Of a DNA stretch of 64,000 nucleotides, positions 33,928-46,760 are shown in pieces. The notes below the pieces were generated by a model. It did not search any database and was not told the origin of the DNA. It saw only the letters and a list, made by a program, of their open reading frames with translations. Numbering within the stretch: the first letter of the stretch is position 1; each line of letters opens with the position of its first letter. Location: assembly GCA_015680685.1 (NCBI GenBank), contig MNCI01008094.1:117761-181760 (forward strand), given 5' to 3'. Origin of the DNA: Gnetum montanum (lineage: Eukaryota; Streptophyta; Gnetopsida; Gnetales; Gnetaceae). The position numbers and the translations under genes are program-made.

Positions 33928-36900
33928 ATGAAACGATTTCTTCTACTGTTTCCGCTGTTGTGGGCGGTTCTGTGTTCATTTTTGCAGAGCAGTGTAGTAT
34001 GCCAGCAGCAGGAATCCATGGTGCTTCTACGGGACCGACTGGGCGTGGATGCAAATGTTTGGCCGGACTGGATATCTGTCTGCAACTGGCCTGGCGTCAA
34101 ATGTGATGAGAGCTTGCAGGTAGTCTCCGTCAATATATCGACATTGCCTTTTTCTTCATTTGCAGCTGGGCAAAGCAGTAGGAATAATGCTTCCACGCAG
34201 CAATATCCTTTTCTGCCCAAGTTAAAGCATCTGAATGCCTCAGGATTCCCCGTTACTGCCGCCGCCGCATCCATGATTCAACTGCTTTCAGGTCTTGAAA
34301 CACTTGATCTCCGCAATTCGACCTTGAATGGCACAATGCCTCGCTGGTTGAGCCGGCTTGCCAATCTCAGCTCATTGAATCTTTCTCTCAACAATTTTAG
34401 TGGCATTCTTCCTGGTTTCCTTACCAGGTTGAGCCGATTACAGAGCTTGAAGCTGTCGGAAAACCTTTTTGTGGGGAGCCTTCCTCGAGGCATTGGGAAT
34501 GTCTATAATATTCGTGTTCTAGATTTGGGTGGGAACAATTTTTCTGGCCCGATACCGCAGGAACTGTGGAACCTTTCCAAGCTCGTTTACTTGGATTTGT
34601 CGAGGAACAGCATCTCCGGGAGACTGGGTAAGGGCATAGGCAGGCTCACAAGCCTCCGCTACCTAAATCTGGAGCACAATCATATCTCGGGGCCGATTCC
34701 AAAAGAGTTGCAGGGCTGCGAAGATCTGGAGGTCCTGAAGATGGATTACAACGCTCTGTCCGGAAATCTGCCGCCGGAAATGGGGCATCTGCAGAAACTG
34801 CAGACCATGTTCGTGGCGTTCAATTTTTTGACGGGAACACTGCCGCAGGAAGTCACGGAGCTCAGGAACCTCAAAATCCTGAGCCTGGCGTTTAATCGTC
34901 TCTATGGGAACCTGCCAAACGGAACGGGCGAGATGAAAGCGCTGATGCTGATGGATCTGCGGGGGAATTTTTTCGAAGGAAATGTGCCCGGAAATTTGCT
35001 GTGGGTTGCCAGAACCGGAAGAAACTGCTTCAGTAACGCAGCGCGGCAGCATGTGCAGGCGACTTGCCGGGTGTTTTACAGCAGCCTTAATTCTTCTTCT
35101 TATTCTTCTTCTTCTCCTCCTTCCTGGGCTTCAATGGCAGGCCGGGAACAGTGCAAAAAGGATACGAGTAGAGAAGCAGTGAAAAACATGGCCGGCATAA
35201 TGGGCGGGGCTGTGGGGGGACTGGTTCTGGTATTGGCCATTGGAACTGTAATGATTTGTGTTCAGGGCCGGCGCAGTCGGAGCGTGGCTGCAGATGGCCG
35301 CCATGACGATGCTGCTGCAGTTTCAGACAGAGTTCCTCCGCATGTTTCGTTTCTGGGGCAGAGCTTCTCCTATGATGAAATCCTTGAGGCGACCCAGAAG
35401 TTCGACAGCAGCCGGCTCATCAGAGCAGGGCATTCTGGGGAATTTTACAGAGGCCGCCTGGCCTCTGGTGCACAGGTTGTGGTAAAGAGAATTGATCTTA
35501 GCAGCATTAAACCCGAGTTGTATGTGCAGGAGCTTGAGGTTCTGGGAAGAGCTAATCACTCGGGCCTTGTTCCTCTGCTTGGCCATTGCTTGCAGTTGGC
35601 AGATGAGAAATTTCTGGTCTACAGATACGTGCCTAATGGTGACCTTGAGTCTCTCATGAGGTGGAAGATCATGCCTGGCTCCAGAGACATGCTTGTTCAT
35701 CCTCTTGATTGGATTGCCCGTATGAAGATTGCTATCGGGATCGCTGATGTTCTGGCCTATTTGCATCACTGTTGCTCTCCCCCCATTGTTCATAGGTAAA
35801 TTGAAAGTTCCTTCTCCCAATGTAAGCAAGATTAATCTTTTTATTTTCATCATGAAAGATTTTTTGTTTAGGGTTTTAAGAGAATGGGTTTTATTTCATT
35901 CCATCTGTTGGGAGAAATTCCATGATGCGTGAGATTGAAGCTGAGTTGGGTGTTTGCACAGGGACATCAGAGCTAGCAGCATTTTACTGGATGACAAATT
36001 TGAAGTCAGATTGAGCAGCTTGAGCTCTGCAGTCACCGCAAGTGCTGATCCCTACCCTGGACTCGTTGCAAGGCTGCTTTCAATCTCGCAGTAAGCAATG
36101 CCTTATTTTGGCTCTGCGTTAGAGATAAATTTAGATTCCCCTATTTTCTTCATTTTCCGCCCACATTTATGACTTGTTTCGGTGACGGTCTCAAGGTCTT
36201 AAAATGCTCAAATCCAACAGTAACCGATTTAAAGCTTTTCCTGTTGTCTTATGTCATCCTGACGGTTTTCTCTGATACAAAAATAGGGGTCAATGAATAG
36301 GGAAGACAGACCACAAAACTATGATTCACTGTTGTGATAGTGGCAGTAATAATAAATAGAAGATTCACTAGGGCAATTGTAAGAAAAATTTCGTATTACA
36401 CATTGACAGTGAACATTTATGATTTACTAGCACAACCGAACTCAAACCGTCTGTTTTTATTTACGTAGTTACACACCTTACTAATTATGACATATATCCG
36501 TCATATATAAGGTCAATTACATTGCATGCCGCATGAAAGCAATCTTTTTTTCAATTCAACATTACATACATGTTCACTCAAATCTGAAGCAAAAACATGA
36601 GACATCTGCAATGTTTCCGCGGAGAAATAAATGCAATTGATGGATTTATTACATTATTTTATATGACGATGATGCAGTTCATCATGGGATCAGGCAGGAG
36701 GAGACGGCAGCTCAAGTTCCTCAAGCGTGGCCTACGACGTGTACTGCTTCGGGAAGGTGCTCCTGGAGATAATATCAGGCAAGGTTGAAGTTGAAAGCGA
36801 GCCTGCGTGGATGGATAATGCTTTAGGCCTGATCAACATCCATGACAAGGATTCTCTGCCACGGATAGTTGATCCATATCTGATAGTGCACGAGGATCTT

Positions 36901-37323
36901 CTGGAAGAAGTCTGGGCGGTGGCCATTATAGCCAAGGCTTGCCTGAATCCCAGGGCATCTAAGAGGCCCAATATGCAGCATGTTGCGAAGGCTCTGCGAA
37001 ACCCCACCAAGATTGTGCGGCTTGATATGCTTTACAATAATAATAATAACAATAATGCAAATGGCGCTGGCAGAACTTCATCTCACAGTTCATGGAACGA
37101 AGCCTTCGGCAGCTGGAGAAGTTCCACTGCATCCCATTCTCAGCGTCAACATCAGCTTGTGCTTCCAGGGTCTCTCAGAGAGGAGCATCTCATGCGAATG
37201 TCTTCCAATTCTAATAACAATAATTCCAAGGGTAGGAGTCTCAGAGCAACAACCTCTGCAAATGCCAATAATAATACCAGGCCCACTACTGAACACTCTG
37301 AAGACGATGCAGTCGAATGCTGA
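33928..37323 (+). CDS. LRR receptor-like (pseudo)kinase, three exons
   Basis: Exons 33928-35795, 35962-36090 and 36678-37323 join to 880 codons with GT-AG introns (166 and 587 bp). The start ATG opens a signal peptide (MKRFLLLFPLLWAVLCSF). Next come the LRR cap (CNWPGVKC, residue ~55), about ten leucine-rich repeats to ~380, a Ser-rich juxtamembrane stretch, one membrane segment (~425-446) and a kinase-like domain from ~480. The VVVK lysine and a helix-C Glu are present. The catalytic loop reads HRDIRASSILLDD (K to R, N to S), and LSS replaces DFG, so catalysis is doubtful. Exon 3 gives VAYDVYCFGKVLLEIISGK and DEDLLEEVWAVAIIAKACL-like sequence, then a variable Asn/Ser-rich tail. It resembles the Arabidopsis At2g16250-type LRR kinases as I recall them. 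Likely a plasma-membrane receptor; ligand unknown. No breaks were seen, unlike everything around it. Confidence 0.9.
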
Positions 37324-38548
37324 GCTAATTGCCTCTGTTCCTGGTTGGTTTTAAAGAGCTCTTTAATTGGGTTATGTGTAACATTTAGTAAAATTCTTGT
37401 CGTGCTGTGCAGCAGGTGAAAATTACGGGTGAGTATTGCTGGTTCCATTGTAAACAGACCGGATACGGTATAGACGAGAGAGATTCTAACCTGATCAGAT
37501 TCATCTCCCAGATGCTCCCTGGCATAGCGTTTTCTTCTCACCAAAATGAAACAATGCCATGTACTTTTTAGATTCTTTTCAAAATGTAGTTTAGTTGTAG
37601 TTTTAATGCTTCTGAGCAAATGTCACAGCGATTCGTGCAGTCATTTCTTTAAATTTTCCACAGCGAATTAATAGTATGATTTTGGAGGCAGGGGAGTTGG
37701 TCGAAGGAACTGCTAACTGAAAACACAATACCAACGTATGTAGAAAATAGAAGAATGGCGTTTACAGTACCCAGCAATGAGATCAGTTTTTATCCACGCG
37801 GTTTAGATCCTAACTATTGGTGCAACTACCATCGATACCACAGAGGGACGGTTTACAAAGCACTGATCAGGAGAGGGCGCTGACTTCAAAATGTACATAA
37901 TGAATTAATTTCAAAACTGACGTTAAAATTGAAAATTAATCTCACCTTTACATTTACTATAATTAAAAACTATTTAGAAAGCCCCTTCGAACTTTTTGAA
38001 AACGCAAAATTTTCCAATCGAAAATACATTAAACTGAAGCGCAATTTTGAATTTGTTTTAACGTGCAGTAAAGGCTACGACAAAAGGCTCCTAACGTGCT
38101 GGAAAAGACTCATAGTATCTGCATAAGATGCAATGGAGAAGGAGAAATCACATAGCTAAAAATCAAGTTTCATGATCTCTGAAAGCCTTTACCGTGCTTT
38201 AGGTAAGCGGTAGCCATGCTAGCGTTATCTTCATGATCCGAAATGTTTCTTAAAGAAACGACTCAAAAAGCGTGTATATTAATAGATAAATATAAAAAGA
38301 TAGAAATATAAAAAAAAAGGAAGTCACGGGTGTATCGTGCAGAGTGTGGGTCCCGGACTACAAAATACCATTAACGCCGGTGGCCATGACAAAATACTAG
38401 TATATCATCATACGAAGCAGTCGTGCTCTACTAACGTAGTACTTACTGTTTGATGCTTTGACATTCTCATCAACGTTTTCAATTTCAACCTGCATTTTTA
38501 CCGCCAGATCATTTTCAATTTGGAGACAATTAAATAGCGTGTATGACT
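37324..38548. other. Downstream intergenic region
   Basis: The 3' UTR of the kinase gene presumably lies in the first few hundred bases. The rest is AT-rich single-copy-looking DNA with no gene or repeat that I can support. Confidence 0.4.
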
Positions 38549-38660
38549 GTAACTGATACACTGTTAATATCAATAGAACTTCTTTTTGGTAACTGATACA
38601 CTGTTAATATCAATAGAACTTTTTTTTGGTAACTGATACATTGTTAATATCAATAGAACT
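38549..38660. repeat. 40-bp tandem repeat, 2.8 copies
   Basis: GTAACTGATACACTGTTAAT plus AATAGAACTTCTTTTTG-type sequence repeats at 38549, 38589 and 38629 with very few differences. It lies just beyond the 3' end of the adjacent LINE, so it may be LINE tail or target-site sequence. Confidence 0.85.
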
Positions 38661-38699
38661 ATGCATGAAACTCGGGAACAACCTTATAAATAAACGAGT

Positions 38700-40676
38700 A
38701 TTAAAGGAGGGAACCTGAATTGGGGCACCACCAAACGTCTATCCATGCTGACTCGTTACAAGATAGAATGACATAGAATTAGATAAGGAAAAAAGCTCTC
38801 AATTAAGGATAGAGAGAGTTCCAATGGTGACTCACAACAGAAAGGGAAAGCTTCCTTGTAGAGATTACTAATGATGTGTTACTGGAATGCCAAAACACAT
38901 GCCATATTGTCATATTGTAACATGCTGAACAAAGGGACAATGCCAAAACACATGTGTTACAGAAAGGGACAATGCCAAAACACATGGACAAAGTCATATT
39001 GTCCACCACAGAAAGGGCAATTGGGATTGGGAATTCCAAGATATTCTAACTGTTTACCAATAGGTAGACCATGGTGGAGGAGACACTAGAGGAACTGTTT
39101 AATTTTGGGGAGGGTTGGAAGGTTCCAAATATTTTGAAAGAGAGGGATCCAAAATGATACTGACTCATGTTTGTGCCAATGCTTATTGCAGTGTTGAATG
39201 ACCTCGGATGCATCATGCATAAGATGAAAGGGGATAGATGGCCAGTAGGGCAAGAGTTTAACCCCATTAAGCCATTGAAGGCCTTGAAAAGGGCTTTGCA
39301 CTGTAACATCAATGTGCCAATGACCGTGGAGAAAGGAGTAGATTTGGACTAGGCAATGGTTCATTGCAACCGACTCCCCATACAAATTGCTAAACTCGAC
39401 CCTCAAAATCCAGCGACTAGCCAGCCTAAGACAATTCAAGGAGATGACACCTTTTCGAAACCACGAGCTAGCCACCTTAGCCTTTGTGATGGCAAGGGGA
39501 GTGGGCGATAGAGGTAACCACCATGGACACAATCTAGAGAGGATAGTAGGGTTGATCTTGATGTTAGTCCAGTTTATGTAACTGTGTAGAATTTGCGAGG
39601 CCCTCCAGATGCTTTTGAAAACATGAGATCCTAGAAAAATGATAGTGAGGGGGGCAAAGATCCAATTGACAAAATGGATGCCTTTCTAGAAGGGCTTGTT
39701 TTTAGGAAATGCTTGATGAAGCCTTAATTGGAGGAAGGTCCCAATGATGTCTGAGGCATCTAAATGCTGAACCAACCACTTAGCAACCAGGGTAATTCCC
39801 TGCTTATAGGAATTCAAAAGACCTAAGCCACCTTTATTCTTGGGGAGAGTAACAATATTCCAAGCAACTTGATGAAATGCTTTCTGAGAATCTTTGGAGG
39901 ACCACATAAAGTCGCGAAATAATCGTTCAAGCTTCTGGTAGGCAACTTGGGAGGGGGCCTAACACGAAGAGTAATACACATGGGTTGATGCACATATGGA
40001 CTTACAAAGAAGGTATTTACCCGCAAGTGTGAGGGGTTTAGTCTTCCATTTATCAAGTTTCTTTTGAATCTAAAAAATAACCTGCTCCTAGAGAGTAGAG
40101 GTTGAACCTCTAAAATGGAAAGGGATCCTTAGAATCTTAACGATGTCTTGATCCTGGAGCCGCTTCTAGTTATAGTTGGTCACATGGTTGTAACTGCCCG
40201 AAAAGCTATAAATAAAGGATTTATTCCAATTTATAGTGGAACTTGAGATTGTCAAAATGGACAGTTGACTATATCAGCTTTCAAAGTTGCGCAACCAACA
40301 CGATTCTTCAGTAGCACCTAGCAAAACAATGTAACCCTAATTATAATTCAAATTTACAATCTCCTATAGGCTTCTAATATATTCTTAGTGATACAAATAA
40401 GTAGTTATAACAATTAAAATTGCCCTAAGATAAACCAAAACATAGCCATAAAGGTGGTAAGGAAAGTAAAATTAAATAAAACTATCTTTACAAGGCCATT
40501 TCCATGTGGGAGATATTGCAAAGATAAAAGAAACAAAGACTTCAACATTAGGAGATCCATAGAGATGGAGCTAAGGGGTGCCAAGAGATTAAACAAAGTT
40601 GGGTGTTGCACATATTCAACTAAGGATACTATGAAATAGTTAAACACCTAAGTTTTAATATGTTTACAACCCAGGG
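38700..40676 (-). pseudogene. LINE ORF2 C-terminal half
   Basis: Minus-strand pieces in order: SSTINWNKSFIYSFSGS (near 40230), QKKLDKWKTKPLTLAGKYLL (near 40040), WSSKDSQKAFHQVAWNIVTL then PKNKGGLGLL (39830-39905), IWNLPTLPKIKQFL (near 39100) and a Cys/His region, CPFCGGQYDFVHVFWHCPF-like (near 39000). These are the RT thumb and zinc-binding C-terminus (zf-RVT type) of plant LINEs. The frame shifts several times. At 40677 the A2 3' LTR begins, so A2 appears inserted into or next to this LINE. A related tail lies at 56060-56880. Confidence 0.75.
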
Positions 40677-41584
40677 TGATGAGCGATGAAAGGTACCCTT
40701 ACGCCCAACCATACGAATCATGAAGCGTTCATGCATGATTTGATCGAATTTTGCAAACTGTATAGTTTTCTGGTGCACTAGTTCTCTAGGAAGTAAACTG
40801 AGTGTTGAGAACGTTCGTTGTCTTCCTAAGTACACTTGTGAAGTTCAAGGGTATGGTTTAAGTATAATTGAGGCACATGATTTTTATCATTTTATATTTT
40901 ATGGTTTTGGTACTTGAAATAAATAGGATAAAGAATAAAGTAATTTAATGTTTACTTTAATCTAATTAGCTAACTATTGTTTAACTAGTCCTAACATAAG
41001 TATTTGGTCCCACTTTCCATACACATCTTGAACATATATAATGTTGCCGAGTTACCAAGCATTAAGTGTTGCTGGGATTACCAAACATCATACGCATGCT
41101 TGACTTAATCACTATTTAGCTTATCTTGCTTAATTACTTAATTTGCTTAATTACTTAATTTGCTTAATTACTAAGGAACATTGAATAAATAATTGAAAAC
41201 ATTAAATGGATAAATAAAACATTTAAGGTATCCATAATGCTGCAAGGTTTATCAAGAAGTTCATCTTTATTACTACACACACTGTTGTGCTCAAGTACAA
41301 CAGTGCTCGAATAAAGATCCATACACTCACTAACTCCTACTATGGGTATTTAGGAAAATATTCTAACTTTCGAATGTAAAAACTACAAGAGCTTTGCTAC
41401 AACTATGCCAAGATACCCCTACACATGGTAGGTTAGCATGTATTTGTAGGTAAGAATAGACCCTATGTCGACAGGGGCACGTTAACACATCGAACAATGT
41501 GTCGATGGGGCCTAGTCAATGCGACCTAGTCAACGAGGCCTAATTGATGAGGCCTCGTCAACATGGCCAATTCACGACTCATCA
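40677..41584 (-). mobile_element. A2 3' LTR
   Basis: 908 bp, TGATGAGTCGTGAATTGG (from 41584) to ATCGCTCATCA (to 40677). It is preceded on the minus strand by a short purine tract GGAGGTA. U3 (41470-41570) has four TTGAC(T/G)AGGCC-type units. The TATA position reads TACAAATA, one transition from TATAAATA. Confidence 0.8.
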
Positions 41585-41849
41585 TACCTCCATGACTAAA
41601 TGAAAACTCGTTCTTGAGTTCTTTACAAAATTGGGAAGGTATGGAATTATTGACTAGCACATTACACAACAAAACTAACATGACAAAACTAAGTGCTCGA
41701 GTGTACGGATCAATAACATTACAAATTGTGGTGTTCACAACACAAATTAAACACCAAACAAAAATTGGACAACATGTCCTCTGATGATGTGAAGACAATT
41801 GAAAAGATCACATAGTCCTAAGCAGTGGAGGCTCTTGAGGCTCCAATAG

Positions 41850-44606
41850 ACCTTCTCCAACTTTAGGCACATGCAATGGTTGAGGCTATTGCAGCTGTCC
41901 AGCTGCTACTGCAACTTCTGGCAGAAGATGGAAAACATCCAACAATGTTTTCATTTTGGCCTTCTTACTCTTGATATTGTGCATGGAATAGCTCCTTAGC
42001 ATTGATGAACGAGACAACAAATTGTTTACTCTTGACGTCGAATGTCCTGATTACATTGCAGCTTCTAGTAATCATTCATTCGCCTAGCCAAGTTCTTAGT
42101 AGTTGATTGTTGATAGGTGAATCTTACCTTGAGAACTTCAAGTTCAATGTTTGCCATCACAAGCTTTTGCTTGGTGTCCTTGTGGTGCTTGAACTCAGCC
42201 TCATATAGTAACTATGAGCTGGCCACCTACTTCTTAAGTTTTGACCATAGTTGTCTGATAGTCATCATTCCCAAATTTGTGTATCGAAGATTGAATAGTT
42301 CCGTATATTCTATCATTTCTTCAACTTTTAACTTCTTCATGCAGATCTTCGCATTGTTGTAGGCATCTATCTCATCAATGATAGGTTGCCACAATTCTCT
42401 TCCTTGTTGGAGTCGTTGGAGGGCCTCTTTTATTTTCACCTTAGCCACTTGGATATGTTTCTCATTCACCTCCTTCTGTAGGCCAACTTGGTCACTATAG
42501 TAATTCTTGAATCCCTCAAATTTGAGAGCCTCATTTTCCCTAGTGAAAATTTCAATGATATATTTCTAGCATAAGGCATATGCTTCCTCCATATAGAGAC
42601 TATGATTCTCTACTGCCAATCTCCTCAATTCCATGTTTACTTTGGCTAGCTGCTCCTACTGTTGATGGATGAATTCTTGCATATGTTGTTTTTGTACATC
42701 AACATTTCATAGGTAATGGTTTTTTGTAGTCAACGTTTCATTTACTTGGTACATTTGAACCAATTCCTTTTGAACTGAATAGGTCTTTGCTTCAACTACA
42801 GATTGGTTAAAGATAACCATCACCATTCCTTTCTCAACTTGTTTTAATTACTCTTGAAGTTGTTGAAAGGCTTCATCTTTTGCTAATGCAGGGTCGAGGA
42901 ATAGGATTAGCAAAATGAGTATGCAATTCAACAACCTCTGTAATCAAGCATTGGTTTTGAGCTTGAGTCATTTCAAGTTGCTCTTCCTGGATGATACATT
43001 TGCCCTTTGCTTTGAGCAGCTCTGATTGGGTTATAGTAATGTTATTTGAAAAATCAAAGATGTCCAAAATTGGTTGCTTAGTTCCCACTAGTTGGTCTAA
43101 CAACTCTTCATGTTAGGCTGCACTCAATCTTCCACTAAAAGTTCTTGCAAATGTATGCACACCTCTAAGTGCAGATATGTTTGATATAGACATCATAGGT
43201 GCATTAAGTGCCTTAGTGATTCTATTAGTAATCTCTTCTGTAGCTATCTCTTATCCTTGGTGCTGCATCACTAGTATAGTTGCCCCCTCACCCTCCTCCA
43301 AGTGCATCAAAAAGGAGGTAGCATTCCTAGAGATTTCTAGGAATAAATGGTATTGAAAGAGAGACACCATCACCTCTCAGGCACTGGGATTTGAACTCAT
43401 GGGTAGCTGCATTCATTGGGCTAAAAATATTGATATGCCTTTCTCCATCTGACTAATTATTTGAGCCACTTCATTAAGGTAAGTCATAGCAGGTCGATAC
43501 ATAGATGGATCTCCACCACTCATTTCCACTTGCTACTCTTGTTGTTGCAAGAGTTTCTCTTGGATTTTATGTAAGCACTTAATGGCAACATAGGCTTTCG
43601 ACATTGTTTCTTGAGTATGTGGTGGAGGTGGTGGTTGCTACTCCTCTTCTTTAAACACAACAGGTGTCTTGTCCTTCATCATTTCGGATCAAGAGGCAAT
43701 GGGAGTATGCCTGATTGTGTTGTTTTCATAGTAGACTATCCCTAACATTTTGCAAAGTTTTTTGATAAGACATGGGAAGGGAAAGGTTTTCCTTTCACAT
43801 TCATTCTCTTTAAAATGCTTTTCTATCTCTAGATAGATTAATTGTGGAAGGTTTGCTAAAAATTTCCAACTTAGAGTGACACATTCCTAGGTGGACAAGG
43901 AAGGCACCTTACTAGGCCTCACCATCAGATTGAGGTGATAAGTCGCTATCTTGAAGTATACACTCTTCGTCGGTGTAAGTATGTCAAACTCCTTGTGGTC
44001 AATCCGGTAACACCATTGGGTCCACTCCTTTTTTGCCTTTGGATTAGCTTGCATAGAAAGTTCTACAAGTTGTGTCCTAGAATTAGGCAACCCAAGAGCC
44101 TACAAACTAGCTTTAGCTGAGTAGGACACCTAAATGTCCTTGATCTTCACAGTTGAACCTTCCATTCTATTGTTCTAGAAGAGGTATGTCTATCCCATGT
44201 GCCACTCCCCATTGGAAGTGATGATTGGCCACATGGGAGAGGTTTGCAACTATGTCTTTATCTCCATTGGAGCATGCTCTAAGAATGGCCTAAAGTTTAG
44301 TTCATAGAGAACTAAGTGTTGGACATCACGAGGCCTGATTGTGTCAAGGAAAGCAATTGTTAGTGTGAACTCAAGTCTTGGTATGAGCCCTGGTGCCTCT
44401 TCTCACTATGATTATTCTATTGTAGCCTCTTCCTCAAGAATCTATCGAACAGATTCCACTTTAGGCTCCTCTCAAAGAGGGCCCATTGCATGGGTTTCCT
44501 ATATTTGTTCCTACACTTGTTCTTGTTGGCCCCTTCTAGATTTGGGCTGTTTCTCCCTTTCTTAAGATGGTCCTCCCTCCTGCAGTCATTTTAGTCTTGG
44601 TGCCAT
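41850..44606 (-). pseudogene. A2 third ORF (post-pol), putative plant transposon protein
   Basis: A long minus-strand coding stretch between pol and 3' LTR, where Athila elements carry their extra (so-called env-like) ORF. Readable parts: KKEWTQWCYRIDHKEFDILT and SVYFKIATYHLNLMVRPSKV (44040-43890), then LPQLIYLEIEKHFKEN, ERKTFPFPCLIKKLCKMLGI (43850-43750). The FPxLIxxLCxxxGV pattern resembles the domain Pfam calls putative plant transposon protein (Transposase_32), from memory. A helical, probably coiled-coil C-terminal part follows (SELLKAKGKCIIQEEQLEMT near 43000; NEKHIQVAKVKIKEALQRLQ near 42450). I see no signal peptide or membrane anchor, so an envelope role is not supported. Several stops and a frameshift at the very start break it. 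Confidence 0.65.
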
Positions 44607-45190
44607 CTATAATCCCAACATGACCATGGGTTAGTAATTATTGTATAACGTGAAACAATTGGGATACCTTATCTCATTAGGAAAGTTACACCTCGCTAAG
44701 TTGTACTTATGGCTAGTTTGATTAATTTTAATCATTATTTTATTTGTATTTTGATGTTAGTAAATGATTATAGTCATATCGAAGGTTGTTGAAAGGGTTA
44801 AACTCTCAAAAATTAATGGTTTAATATTGTTGTATTTATTAACCCTTTAGGGAAGTCAGAAATTTTTTTAAAAAGATTCTTTTCAGAAACCTTAATGTTT
44901 GTAATCCCCATGACTTAAGAGCTTACCTCTAGTAGTTGTAGGATCAAAGAACGGAGTGATTTGGAAAAACGGTCACAAAGTTATGGGCTCTAGAATGCTT
45001 TGGGCTCTAAAAAATGGCAAAAACTCTTCTCTTGTTGTGAAGCAAATGATAAAAATTTCAAAGTGTTTGGTAGTATTTATAGAGTTTTTGTGTTGTGTTG
45101 ATGGGCCCTAGTCAATGAGGCCTTGTCGATGGGGTTGACTGCATCAACTAGGCCTAGTCAACATAGTTGTTGACCACCATTGACTTTGGG
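44607..45190 (-). promoter_or_regulatory. A2 internal promoter module and candidate intron before third ORF
   Basis: On the minus strand a block at 45190-45095 carries TTGACTAGGCCTAG, CATCGACAAGGCC and CATTGACTAGGGCCCATC, nearly the U3 module of the A2 LTR (CATTGACTAGGCCCCATCGA). It contains the 12-bp palindrome ACTAGGCCTAGT (45147-45158). A TATA box (TATAAATA, 45074-45081) follows. Then come a donor GAG|GTAAGC at 44926 and an acceptor ATTATAG at 44607, so a 320-bp intron would place an ATG exactly at the first base of the next exon (44606). Read together this looks like a separate promoter and spliced leader for the third ORF. Sequence after the TATA differs from the LTR, so it is not simply a nested LTR. 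Confidence 0.55.
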
Positions 45191-46760
45191 AAAACTTTGA
45201 AAATACAAGGAGTTTTTGAGTGAAATGGGAGTCAAATGGAAGCCCAAAAAGCCACAAACATGATGAAAAGAGTAGAAGATGATGTTGGAGTTTAGAAAAT
45301 TCAAAAAATTTGAGAAAATGATTTAAGAATGAAGTTTTATAGAATTTTAAGGAGCACAGAGTTGGATGCACAATGGGGCATACAAACAATATGATTGTAG
45401 TAATGTCTAAGGTAAAGAGCTTAACTATCCAAAATAAGAGATATGTAAGTGGGTCCTCCCCATAGTAGGCACATGCCCTTTTTTCCTTTTCATAACCTCA
45501 ACTAAGGAGTCCGTGGGCCCCATAGTTGATTAATGGTTATGAAAAGTTAAGGACCAACCTAGAAGAATCTATCCAAGAATTCTAACACATCAAACTAAGA
45601 CATCGAGCATAACATAGAAACTAGTAGTGAGGTGAGGGATGGAGAACATAAGTGGATAATTGAGAGGATGAAATGGAGTCTCAAATCGAGGTCACAAGAA
45701 GTTCCTTGTGGAGTTTTTGTTTAAAATGACTTTAGAAGATCCATACGTAGTCCAAATCAAAACCAACCACTTTTAGTGACTTTGTATCACCACTCCAAGA
45801 CTAATCCACCCCCTCAAGACACAAGAGTACTATTACAAAATAAGCATCATTCCATAAAGTAAAGAAAAGATAAGTAGGAAGTGAGAGAGGGCCTTAGTTA
45901 GAGGGGACCTTCAAGCATGACTAACATGTCTTTCTAGTCCCATAACTAGTGCTTTTGGCCCATTTATTTGTCTAAGGGATGTGTTTTGAATTCCCATTAT
46001 GGTTTTTTTTTAATTAAGATCGGAATCACACCATGCAAAGACTTTATTTAACTTCTTGTTATTGGTTGACACGAAATGGTAAGAAGTCTATAAAAACACT
46101 CATGCACTCGAGCAAGTAGAAAAGTATAAAGAGTATTAAGTTCCCTTGAAGTCATACCTTATGCAAACCATTGAATTCTTCCCAATTTTAGAACTACCAA
46201 GGTCATAAATTTATTAAAAGTTTATTTAATGAACAAGACCTTAAACTTCAAAAAAGAGGAAAACCATAGAGTTTGTGGATGTGTGGATGATGTGGACTCA
46301 TTTCCTATTCCATGAAAAATAAACCATGTCCTAGTCATTAGACATTAGAATTCAAAAATAGAAACTAGACATTAGTAATCAAAACATTAGGCACAAACCA
46401 CCATTAGTAAATAGTAACATTGGCACTGTGTCCTATGGTAATAAAGCACTTTTATTAGCAAAAATAATGAAAAGTCACACCAAAAATAAAGTAAGTAAAA
46501 TATATAAGAAAGTATAAAATATTCAAGAAAGATAAAACATACTAATGATGTTTTAAAAAAAAAATTGAGAAAATCAATAGAGTGAAAAACCAAAAAGGGG
46601 TAAGAATCAACAAAGTGTAAAACAAAAAGTGAAAAATTGAGGAGCCATGTGCATGATTAGCATAGATGGGCATCTCCCCCATGATTGAGTTGAAAGGAGG
46701 AGATGCAGAATATAGATAATGGTTGTCCATCCCATGAGGTACTACTTGCATTGGCTTGCT
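45191..46760 (-). other. A2 post-pol spacer
   Basis: No gene was seen. About 1 kb (46350-45400) is conserved with A1 25900-26950 although neither copy has an open frame. It lies between the end of pol and the internal promoter. Confidence 0.6.

Noticed and set aside
36597-36693. Acceptor at CAG 36691-36693 for exon 3
   Set aside because: It gives the wrong phase with exon 2; the CAG at 36675-36677 joins in frame.
34982-36788. Alternative plus-frame open frames at 34982-35182, 35258-35485 and 36597-36788
   Set aside because: Off-frame readings of exons or intron 2.
34278-37619. Minus-strand open frames across the kinase gene
   Set aside because: Shadows of GC-rich exons; no domains, and the plus strand explains the region.
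41850-44606. Calling the A2 third ORF a viral-type envelope
   Set aside because: No signal peptide, membrane segment or glycoprotein features are visible; the motifs fit a plant transposon protein better.
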